64,000 nucleotides of DNA, taken from the NCBI GenBank assembly GCA_963726975.1, contig CAVSEK010000007.1:1-64000 (forward strand), written 5' to 3'. Below the pieces are notes generated by a model, which had not been told where the DNA came from, made no database searches, and saw only the letters and a program-made list of their open reading frames with translations. Shown one piece after another: positions 24,838-31,659 of the stretch (positions are counted from its first letter, which is position 1; the number at the start of each line of letters is the position of its first letter). The position numbers and the translations under genes were made by a program. The DNA comes from CAVSEK01 sp963726975 (GTDB lineage Bacteria; Actinomycetota; Actinomycetes; Mycobacteriales; SCTD01).

Positions 24838-25764
24838 TCAGGCCTGCAGCCGCAGGTCCTCGCGACCGCGGAAGCGCTGCAGGAAGCGGTCGTAGGTCTT
24901 CTTGGACTCGCGGTCGCGGTAGGCGGGGTCGCTGTCGTGGTAGCCGCGGTGCCGGTCCTGGCGCACCGGCAGGTCGCCGGCCGGCACGACGAGCCGGCCG
25001 CCGGCCTCGCGCAGCAGGAAGGACCACTCCATGTCGGCGTTGCGGTAGAACCGCGCCTTCGGCGGTGGCGGGACGGCCAGGGCCGACGCCCGCCGGACGG
25101 CGAACAGGTATCCCAGCAGCGCCTCGACCTCGCCGGGCCCGGCGTCGGCGAACTCCCGCCACCCGTCCTGGACCGCGACCCCCCGCCAGCCGGCGCCGAC
25201 GACCGACGGGTCGTCGAAGCTGTCGAGCACCGGGCCGAGCGCGTCGCCCTCGAGCACGGTGCTCGGGTCGAGCAGCACGTGCACGGTCGCGACGTCGGCG
25301 CGCAGCAGCGCCGCCCGGGCCGTGGACCAACCGGCCGCGCGCTCGAGGTGCAGCTCCTCGACACGGCCGGGAGCGGCGGTGGCCAGCTCGTGCACGACCT
25401 CGTCGGCGCCGGTGCCGGCCCCGTTGACGAGCAGCACGACGACCACGTCCTGCGGCGCGTGCGCCAGCAGGGCCTCGACGCAGGTGCGCACGTCGTCGGG
25501 CCAGCCCTCGACGAGGACGCCGACCGTGCAGCGCCGGGCGTCGGGCTCACCGCTGCGGTCGGGCAGCGCCGCGGCGTCGGGGAGCACGTCGTACGGCGGT
25601 CGGGGGGCCAGCACCGCGCCGTCGGGGGTGTCGCGCACGACCCAGCCGGCGGTGGCGATCTCGTCGCGCAGCCGGTCGCTCTCGGCCCAGTCCTTGGCCG
25701 CCCGAGCGGCGGTGCGGCGCTCGGCGAGCACCGCGACCTCGGCCGGCACCTCCGGCGACGTCAC
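24838..25764 (-). CDS. Glycosyltransferase-like protein with N-terminal CysS-tail-like domain
   Basis: 308 residues from a GTG at 25764 overlapping the ligase stop (GTGA). Residues about 8-55 (LAERRTAARAAKDWAESDRL, RDEIATAGWVVRDTPDGA) closely resemble the C-terminal helical tail of cysteinyl-tRNA synthetases. The rest looks like a family-2 glycosyltransferase (GT-A) domain: VGVLVEGWPDDVRTCVEALL, VVVVLLVNGAGTGADE, VATVHVLLDPSTVLEGDALG, VVGAGWRGVAVQDG, NADMEWSFLLREAGG. The usual DXD is replaced by LDPST, so activity is uncertain. The fusion of a tRNA-synthetase tail to a sugar transferase fold is odd. Confidence 0.7.
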   Translation of the reverse strand: MTSPEVPAEVAVLAERRTAARAAKDWAESDRLRDEIATAGWVVRDTPDGAVLAPRPPYDVLPDAAALPDRSGEPDARRCTVGVLVEGWPDDVRTCVEALLAHAPQDVVVVLLVNGAGTGADEVVHELATAAPGRVEELHLERAAGWSTARAALLRADVATVHVLLDPSTVLEGDALGPVLDSFDDPSVVGAGWRGVAVQDGWREFADAGPGEVEALLGYLFAVRRASALAVPPPPKARFYRNADMEWSFLLREAGGRLVVPAGDLPVRQDRHRGYHDSDPAYRDRESKKTYDRFLQRFRGREDLRLQA

Positions 25765-27281
25765 GCGGTCTGCTCGAGCAGGGCGCGGACGGCCTTGCGG
25801 TCGGTCTTGAGGACGCTGGTGAGCGGCACGGCGTCGACGACGCGCACCTCGCGGGGGTACTTCGCGGCGCTGAGCCGCTCCTTCGCGTGCGCGACGAGGT
25901 CCTGCGGGGTCGCCGTCGACCCGGGCCGCAGCGCCACGAAGCCGACGACCTCCTCGCCGACGCGCGGGTCGGGCCGCCCGACGACCGCCGCGGCCGTGAC
26001 GTCGGGATGCCCCAGCAGGACGTCCTCGACGTCGCGCGGGTAGACGTTGAACCCGTTGCGGATGATGAGGTCCTTGAGCCGGTCGACGACCCAGAGGTAG
26101 CCGTCCTCGTCGACGTGGCCGACGTCGCCGGTGTGCAGCCACCCGCCGCGCAGGGCCTCGGCCGTGGCGTCGGGGCTGCGCCAGTAGCCGGACATGAGCA
26201 CGGGGCCGCGCACGCAGATCTCGCCGTCCTGACCGGGGCCGAGCTCGGTGCCGTCCGGCGCCTCGACGCGCACGGCGACACCCGGTACGGGGCGGCCGAC
26301 CGAGCCCAGGCGGCGGTCGTCGACCGGCTGGGCGCTGATCAGCGCGCTGCTCTCGGTGCACCCGTAGCCCTCGGCGACCTGCAGCCCCGGCACCCGGCGC
26401 TCGAGCTCGCGGGCGACCTCGACGGCCAGCGGCGCTCCCCCGCTGCTCACCCGGACCAGGCTGGACAGGTCGTAGTCCTCCAGCGGCGCGGTCAGCAGCA
26501 TGCCGATCATGGACGGGACGAGGGCGCTGGTCTGCACCCGGTGCTCCTGCACGAGCTGCAGGAAGCCGTTCGGGTCGAACCAGCGCATGAGCACGCTCGA
26601 TCCCGGCTCGACGGCGTGCAGGCCCGTCACGCTGACCATGAGGCCGTAGACGTGGGCCAGCGGCAGCGGCAGGAGCCCGCGGGTGCGTCCCGGCACGTGC
26701 CCGGCCGCGTAGCCCGCGGCGCCCGCGGCGTCCAGGCCCGCGTGGGTGAGGCCGACGCCCTTGGACCGGCCGGTGGTCCCGCCGGTGTAGAGCAGCGCCG
26801 CCAGGTCGTCGTCGGCGCGCTCGACGAGGGCCAGCTCGGGGCCGTCCTCGACCTCGGCGAACGGGAGTTCCCCGCCGCCCTGCGGCCCCAGGTCGGGGTC
26901 GGGGTCGACGACGACGAGCGGCAGGCCGGGCGCGGCCGCCCGGCACTTGGCGAGGAACTCCGGCGTCGTGACGACGGCCTTCGCGCCGGAGTCGACGACG
27001 ACGTGGCGCAGCTCGGTCTCCGAGAGCAGGAACAGCACGGGGGTCGGGACCGCGCCGGCCCGCCAGAGCGCGGCGTAGGTGATGCCGACCTCGGGGCAGT
27101 TGGCCATGACGACCACGACCCGGTCGCCCGGGGCGATCCCCAGCCCGGCGAAGCCGTGCGCGGCCCGGCGGGCGCGCCCCGCGAGCTGCGCCGAGGAGTG
27201 CCAGACCCCCTCGAAGAACAGGCTCCGGACGTCGCCGAGGCGCTCGAGCGCGTCCTCGGCGCGCCGCCCGAGGGCGGTCAT
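25761..27281 (-). CDS. Acyl-CoA/fatty-acid-CoA ligase, AMP-binding family
   Basis: 506 residues, complete. ANL superfamily motifs in order: ALLYTGGTTGRSKGVGLTHA (P-loop, about residue 157), VSSGGAPLAVEV, EGYGCTESSALIS, GEICVRGPVLMSGYW, the hinge WLHTGDVGHVDEDGYLWVVD, RLKDLIIRNGFNVYP, and the catalytic lysine in TSVLKTDRKAVRAL. Likely a fatty or aromatic acid:CoA ligase; the substrate cannot be read off. Overlaps the hadB-like gene by 4 nt upstream (ATGA) and the glycosyltransferase by 4 nt downstream, so all belong to one operon. Confidence 0.92.
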   Translation of the reverse strand: MTALGRRAEDALERLGDVRSLFFEGVWHSSAQLAGRARRAAHGFAGLGIAPGDRVVVVMANCPEVGITYAALWRAGAVPTPVLFLLSETELRHVVVDSGAKAVVTTPEFLAKCRAAAPGLPLVVVDPDPDLGPQGGGELPFAEVEDGPELALVERADDDLAALLYTGGTTGRSKGVGLTHAGLDAAGAAGYAAGHVPGRTRGLLPLPLAHVYGLMVSVTGLHAVEPGSSVLMRWFDPNGFLQLVQEHRVQTSALVPSMIGMLLTAPLEDYDLSSLVRVSSGGAPLAVEVARELERRVPGLQVAEGYGCTESSALISAQPVDDRRLGSVGRPVPGVAVRVEAPDGTELGPGQDGEICVRGPVLMSGYWRSPDATAEALRGGWLHTGDVGHVDEDGYLWVVDRLKDLIIRNGFNVYPRDVEDVLLGHPDVTAAAVVGRPDPRVGEEVVGFVALRPGSTATPQDLVAHAKERLSAAKYPREVRVVDAVPLTSVLKTDRKAVRALLEQTA

Positions 27282-27712
27282 GCGGGCAGGCGCACGACCG
27301 CGCGCGCCCCGGCCAGGACCTTGCTCTCGCCGTCGGGCCCGGAGGTGACCGCGGTCAGCCCGACCGCGACCCGCCCGTCGTCGAGCTTGTCCTCCACCTG
27401 CGCCCGCACGACCAGCGTCGCGCCGCGGTCGTCGTCGGGGACGACCACCGGCCGGCTGAAGCGCACGCGGTACTGCAGCAGCGCGCCGGGGTCGCCGGTC
27501 CAGTCGGTGAGCACGCGGCCCGCCACGGCCATGGTGAGCATGCCGTGCGCGATGACGTCGGGCAGCCCGACGGCCTGAGCTACCCGCTCGTTCCAGTGGA
27601 TCGTGTTGAGGTCGCCGCTCGCGCCGCAGTAGCGGACGAGGTCGACCCGCTGCAGCGGGACGGTCAGCTCGGGCAGGACGGTGCCGACCTGCACGTCGTC
27701 GTACGCGGGCAC
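27278..27712 (-). CDS. MaoC-type (R)-hydratase, HadB-like
   Basis: 144 residues, single hot-dog domain. The hydratase-2 motif is complete: YCGASGDLNTIHWNERVAQ with catalytic Asp and His, then DVIAHGMLTMAVAGRVL. It resembles the catalytic HadB subunit of the mycobacterial FAS-II beta-hydroxyacyl-ACP dehydratase. It follows the hadA-like gene by 4 bp and the pair sits beside rpmG, exactly where hadAB lie in mycobacteria. There is no hadC here, and I see no evidence for mycolate synthesis, so its role may be in ordinary or branched fatty-acid metabolism. Confidence 0.88.
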   Translation of the reverse strand: MPAYDDVQVGTVLPELTVPLQRVDLVRYCGASGDLNTIHWNERVAQAVGLPDVIAHGMLTMAVAGRVLTDWTGDPGALLQYRVRFSRPVVVPDDDRGATLVVRAQVEDKLDDGRVAVGLTAVTSGPDGESKVLAGARAVVRLPA

Positions 27713-27716
27713 GCGC

Positions 27717-28181
27717 TCACTCCCCCTTCGGCGCGGCGGTGCCGCGGCTGACGATCGTGCTGCGCAGGGTCGCCACCGGCTCGCCGTCCGCCCCGGTCAC
27801 CTCGGTGACCGTCGTGATGAGCTCGTTGCGGCCGGCGTCGCGGACGTCCTCGACGCGCTGCACGCTGCGGAGCACGTCCCCGGCGACGACCGGCCGGTGG
27901 AGCACGAACTCCTGCTCGCCGTGCACGACGCGCGAGTAGTCCAGGCCCAGCCCGGGGTCGGCCACCGGGCCCTCGGCGGCGAACCGGAAGTTGAGGACCG
28001 TGAGGAAGGTCGGCGGCGCGACGACGTCGCGGTGGCCGAGCGCCCGGGCGGCCGCCGGGTCCACGCAGGCCGGCGACGTGTCGCCGATGGCCTCGGCGAA
28101 GCGGCGGACGTGCTCGCGCCCCACCTCGTACGTCGAGGAGGCGGGGTACTCCCGCCCGATGTACCCCCGGTCGACCGCCAC
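27717..28181 (-). CDS. MaoC-type dehydratase, HadA-like (FAS1-like N-terminal domain)
   Basis: 154 residues from the GTG at 28181, preceded by GGAGGG; a longer reading from 28289 would run through the 10-bp tandem repeat and is rejected. Reads MAVDRGYIGREYPASSTYEV, then EHVRRFAEAIGDTSP, VVAPPTFLTVLNFRFAAEG, VVHGEQEFVLHRPVVAGDVL. This is the non-catalytic or stabilising hot-dog partner (HadA/HadC type), lacking the Asp-His pair found in the next gene. Heads the operon hadA-like, hadB-like, ligase, glycosyltransferase, hydrolase. Confidence 0.88.
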   Translation of the reverse strand: MAVDRGYIGREYPASSTYEVGREHVRRFAEAIGDTSPACVDPAAARALGHRDVVAPPTFLTVLNFRFAAEGPVADPGLGLDYSRVVHGEQEFVLHRPVVAGDVLRSVQRVEDVRDAGRNELITTVTEVTGADGEPVATLRSTIVSRGTAAPKGE

Positions 28182-28208
28182 CCGCTGTCCCTCCGCCGTC
28201 GTCCTGCC

Positions 28209-28254
28209 GTGCGCTGTCGTGCGCTGTCGTGCGCTGTCGTGCGCTGTCGTGCGC
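28209..28254. repeat. 10-bp tandem repeat, 4.6 copies
   Basis: Perfect unit GTGCGCTGTC starting 28 bp upstream of the hadA-like start codon, where it would lie in the 5' leader or promoter. Copy number could alter expression. Confidence 0.92.
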
Positions 28255-28363
28255 AGGCGGCGCGGGCCCTCGCAGGAAGGTGCGGCCACCGGCTCGGGAC
28301 GCTATCCCAGGGCCCGGGCGGGGTCGTCGCGGCAGGGTCTGCAGGCGGCACCGGGACACAGCA

Positions 28364-28393
28364 GAGGCCGGCCCCCGGCAGGGGACCGGCCTC
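28364..28393 (-). terminator. Hairpin after rpmG
   Basis: GAGGCCGG-C-CCC and GGGG-A-CCGGCCTC pair with one mismatch around a short loop, 20 nt after the rpmG stop on the minus strand. Likely terminates rpmG before the hadA-like operon. Confidence 0.7.
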
Positions 28394-28412
28394 GGTGCGC
28401 GCGGGGCGACGG

Positions 28413-28577
28413 CTAGCGGGTCTCGCGGTGCTCGGTGTGCTGCCGGCAGTTCGGGCAGAACTTCTTGAGCTCCATGCGGTCCGGGTCGTTGCGCCGGTTC
28501 TTCTTCGTGATGTAGTTGCGGTGCTTGCACACCTGGCAGGCCATGGTGATCTTCGGCCGGACGTCGGTGGCTGCCAC
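28413..28577 (-). CDS. rpmG: 50S ribosomal protein L33 (zinc-binding form)
   Basis: 54 residues from GTG 28577 (MAATDVRPKITMACQVCKHR). Four zinc-ligand cysteines are present in two CXXC pairs, CQVC and CPNC, marking the zinc-containing C+ type. NYITKKNRRNDPDRMELKKF is the family signature. Upstream lie tRNA-Met and tRNA-Thr, downstream the hadA-like gene, the same neighbourhood as mycobacterial rpmG2. Confidence 0.97.
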   Translation of the reverse strand: MAATDVRPKITMACQVCKHRNYITKKNRRNDPDRMELKKFCPNCRQHTEHRETR

Positions 28578-28697
28578 GGGTCTGCCTGCTCTCGTCGATC
28601 TGGGGGAGGGACCCGGTCGGGGACCGGGGGCCCGGTGCCGGACCTGCGCACCAGACTACCCGGGGCGGCGGTCGGGGACCGGGCCGTCGGGCAGGGG

Positions 28698-28771
28698 TAG
28701 CGGTGACCGGACTTGAACCGGTGACACAGCGATTATGAGCCGCTTGCTCTACCAGGCTGAGCTACACCGCC
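28698..28771 (-). tRNA. tRNA-Met (anticodon CAT, elongator type)
   Basis: Minus strand GGCGGTGTAGCTCAGCCTGG, anticodon loop CTCATAA, T-arm CCGGTTCAAGTCCGG, acceptor end CACCGCT plus A. First pair G-U rather than the C-A mismatch of an initiator, so an elongator. 74 nt. Confidence 0.95.
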
Positions 28772-28799
28772 GAAGGGCCCCGGAGGACCCGCACTGCAG

Positions 28800-28872
28800 A
28801 GCCCCCTTACGGAATCGAACCGTAGACCTTCTCCTTACCATGGAGACGCTCTGCCGACTGAGCTAAGGGGGC
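28800..28872 (-). tRNA. tRNA-Thr (anticodon GGT)
   Basis: Minus strand GCCCCCTTAGCTCAGTCGGC, anticodon loop ATGGTAA giving GGT, T-arm TACGGTTCGATTCCGTA, acceptor AGGGGGC with discriminator T. 73 nt, 28 bp from tRNA-Met and probably co-transcribed with it and rpmG. Confidence 0.95.
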
Positions 28873-28921
28873 GGCGAGACGTCGAGCAGCCTACACGGCT
28901 GACGGACGGACGGACGGACGG

Positions 28922-31483
28922 TCAGCCCTGGCCCACCACCCGCAGCCCCCGGTGCGGGCGGGCCCGTACCGGCGGGCGGGCCAGCACCCAGGCCGCGACC
29001 CGGTCCAGCGGCATGGCCCGGCTCAGGTGGTAGCCCTGCGCGGTGTCGCAGCCGAGGTCGTCGAGCCGCTCCCAGGTCTCGGCGTCCTCGACCCCCTCGG
29101 CCGTGACCTCCAGCCCCAGGTTGGCGCCCAGGTCGATGACCGAGCGGACGATGGCGGCGTCCTGCGGGTCCGTCCGCATCCCGAGCACGAAGTGCTTGTC
29201 GATCTTGACCTCGTCCACCGGCAGCCGGGACAGGTAGGACAGCGAGGAGTAGCCCGTCCCGAAGTCGTCGACCGCCAGGCGCACGCCCGCCTCGTGCAGC
29301 CGCTCGAGGACCGCGCAGGTGCCCTCGAGATCGGTCATCACGCTGCCCTCGGTGATCTCCAGCGTGAGCAGCCGGGGCGGCAGCCGGTGGGCGGCCAGCA
29401 GCGCCAGCACGTCGCCGACGAGGTCGGGGTCCAGCAGGCTGCGGGTGGACAGGTTGACCGAGACCCCGAGGCCGAGGCCCTGCTCGAACCAGCGCGCGCA
29501 GGCGGCGATCCCCTCCCCCAGCACGGTCGCGGTGAGCGGGCGCAGCAGCCCCGTGCGCTCGGCGACGGGGATGAACTCGTCGGGCGGGACGAGCCCGCGG
29601 GTCGGGTGCCGCCAGCGCACGAGCACCTCGACGCCGGTGATGGCCCCCGTGCCGAGCCGGGCCTTGGGCTGGGCGTGCACCTCGATCTCGTCGCCGGCCA
29701 GCGCGGCCCGCAGCTCGGTGGCCATGACGAGCTTGCCGGGCGCGTGGTCGTCGAGGTCGGAGCGGTAGACCTGCGCGCCCCGGCCGCTGCCCTTCGCGGC
29801 GTACATGGCCACGTCGGCGCACTTGAGCAGGCTGCCGACCTCGGTGCCGTGCTGCGGCGCGACGGCGATGCCGATGCTGCCGCCGATCTCCAGCGACACC
29901 TCCTCGATCGTCGTCGGCGCCTCGAGGGCGCGCAGCAGGCCGTGCGCGATCTCGAGGGCCTCGTCGGCGTCCGCGACGTCGGGCAGCACGACGGCGAACT
30001 CGTCACCGCCGAGCCGGGCGACGAGAGCGCCCGCCGGTGCGGTGGTGCGCAGGCGCTCGGCGACCTCGCGCAGGAGCAGGTCGCCGTGCAGGTGGCCCAG
30101 GGTGTCGTTGACCTCCTTGAACCGGTCGAGGTCCATGAGCAGCAGCGCGACGGCGGGTGCCGCGCCGGTGGCCCGGCGCGCCACGGCCTCGCGGACCGCG
30201 CCCTCCAGCCGCACCCGGTTCGCCAGCCCGGTGAGGGCGTCGTGCAGCGCGTCGTGGCGCAGCCGGTCGACGAGCCGGCCGTTCTCCAGGGCCACGGCGG
30301 CGTGGTTGGCGACCGTCTCCAGGAGCTGCACGTCGCCGGTGGTGAAGCTGCGGACGCTGCCCATCCGGTCGGCCACGACGAGCGCCCCGACGACGCCGCC
30401 GTCGCCGCGCAGCGGGGCGACGACCGCCTCCCCGACCCCGCGCTCCTCGAGGTACTCCCGCGCCCCCGGTGCCCGGGACGCGCCGGTCACCAGCGCGGGT
30501 GCCGCCTCCTTGACGACCTGGCGCTCCAGCCAGCTGCCGGACTGCAGCTCGGTGCCCGTCGTGCGCACCAGCCGACCGTCGTCGTACGAGATGCGCAGCC
30601 CCGGACCGCTGCCGGCGGAGGGGAGCAGCACGAGGTCGGCCGACTCGGCCCGCAGCAGGTCGCGGGCCTGGGCGAGCACCGCGGCGATGACCTCGTCGAC
30701 CCCGGGACTGCCGCCGACGACCTGGCTGAAGCGGTAGAGCCGCTCCAGGGACAGGTGGCGGTCGGCGAGGCTGGCGTACGCCCGGTAGGCCATCACGCAG
30801 ATCCCCGCGGCGACCGCGAGCAGCCAGGCGGTCGCGGTGGACAGGATGAGGCAGTTGGTGGCGATCAGCCCCAGCGTGGCGGTCAGGCAGGCGACGGGCA
30901 GCCCGGCAGCGAGCGCGCGCCGGAGGTCGGCCGTGCGCAGCCCGCTCTCGTAGGCCGCGATGACGACCGCGACGGCGAGCGCGCTGAGCAGCGCCGAGGC
31001 ACCGACGGCGACGTACGCCGCGGTCCAGGCCCGGGGCGAGACCGCCCCGGCGTGCTGACCCACGAGCTGGAAGACCGCGAGCCCGGTGCTGACCTCCGCG
31101 AAGGCGAGCGCGAGGTTGAAGGCGACCTTGAGGGGCGCCTGCCGGCGGTACAGCACGCACACCAGCGCCGAGCCGACCACCCGCGTCGCGATGACGGTCA
31201 GCGGTGCGGCGAGGAAGAGCCCGAGCACGAGCGGGATCTCGCTCATCGACACGGTCTGCGCCTCGCGGCGCACCTGGACGTGCAGCACGGACGCCTCGAC
31301 GACGGTGCACAGCCCCAGCAGCACCGGCCAGGACAGGCGGGCCCCGCCGGCGAACGGGTGGGCGTCGCGCACGAGCACGAGGCCGAGCACGCCCACCGCC
31401 ACGAGCACGCTGCCCGTGACCAGCACGCGACGCGTCGGCGGGCGCGCCGGCGCCACCTCGGCGGAGGGGGCGGCAGGGCTCAC
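28922..31483 (-). CDS. Membrane GAF-GGDEF-EAL cyclic-di-GMP enzyme
   Basis: 853 residues from the GTG at 31483, which has GAGGTG upstream; a longer reading to 31789 would overlap the protease tail and a tandem repeat. Seven or so transmembrane helices occupy residues about 15-265, a GAF-like domain about 285-430, GGDEF about 450-605 and EAL about 610-853. The cyclase motif is intact (ARLGGDEFAVVLPD, about residue 492). The phosphodiesterase has EVLVRWRHP in place of EAL, plus NLSTRSLL, DDFGTGYSSLSYL and VDEVKIDKHFV, so all main metal ligands seem present. It could make or degrade cyclic-di-GMP; balance unknown. Single gene between tRNA-Thr and the protease. Confidence 0.93.
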   Translation of the reverse strand: MSPAAPSAEVAPARPPTRRVLVTGSVLVAVGVLGLVLVRDAHPFAGGARLSWPVLLGLCTVVEASVLHVQVRREAQTVSMSEIPLVLGLFLAAPLTVIATRVVGSALVCVLYRRQAPLKVAFNLALAFAEVSTGLAVFQLVGQHAGAVSPRAWTAAYVAVGASALLSALAVAVVIAAYESGLRTADLRRALAAGLPVACLTATLGLIATNCLILSTATAWLLAVAAGICVMAYRAYASLADRHLSLERLYRFSQVVGGSPGVDEVIAAVLAQARDLLRAESADLVLLPSAGSGPGLRISYDDGRLVRTTGTELQSGSWLERQVVKEAAPALVTGASRAPGAREYLEERGVGEAVVAPLRGDGGVVGALVVADRMGSVRSFTTGDVQLLETVANHAAVALENGRLVDRLRHDALHDALTGLANRVRLEGAVREAVARRATGAAPAVALLLMDLDRFKEVNDTLGHLHGDLLLREVAERLRTTAPAGALVARLGGDEFAVVLPDVADADEALEIAHGLLRALEAPTTIEEVSLEIGGSIGIAVAPQHGTEVGSLLKCADVAMYAAKGSGRGAQVYRSDLDDHAPGKLVMATELRAALAGDEIEVHAQPKARLGTGAITGVEVLVRWRHPTRGLVPPDEFIPVAERTGLLRPLTATVLGEGIAACARWFEQGLGLGVSVNLSTRSLLDPDLVGDVLALLAAHRLPPRLLTLEITEGSVMTDLEGTCAVLERLHEAGVRLAVDDFGTGYSSLSYLSRLPVDEVKIDKHFVLGMRTDPQDAAIVRSVIDLGANLGLEVTAEGVEDAETWERLDDLGCDTAQGYHLSRAMPLDRVAAWVLARPPVRARPHRGLRVVGQG

Positions 31484-31531
31484 GGGCACCTCGGGCTGGG
31501 CGTGCGGGCGGGGGGACCGGCGGGCGGGCCG

Positions 31532-31585
31532 GACGGGCAGGACGGGCCGGACGGGCAGGACGGGCAGGACGGGCAGGACGGGCAG
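31532..31585. repeat. 9-bp tandem repeat, 6 copies
   Basis: Unit GACGGGCAG (one copy GACGGGCCG) in the gap between the protease stop and the GGDEF/EAL start, i.e. in the leader of the latter. Confidence 0.9.
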
Positions 31586-31659
31586 GGCGTCGGGAAGGAC
31601 GTCGGCAGGACCGGCCCCGGGCTGGAGCGCCTCGGGGCCGGTCCTGGAGGGGGTGCGGC

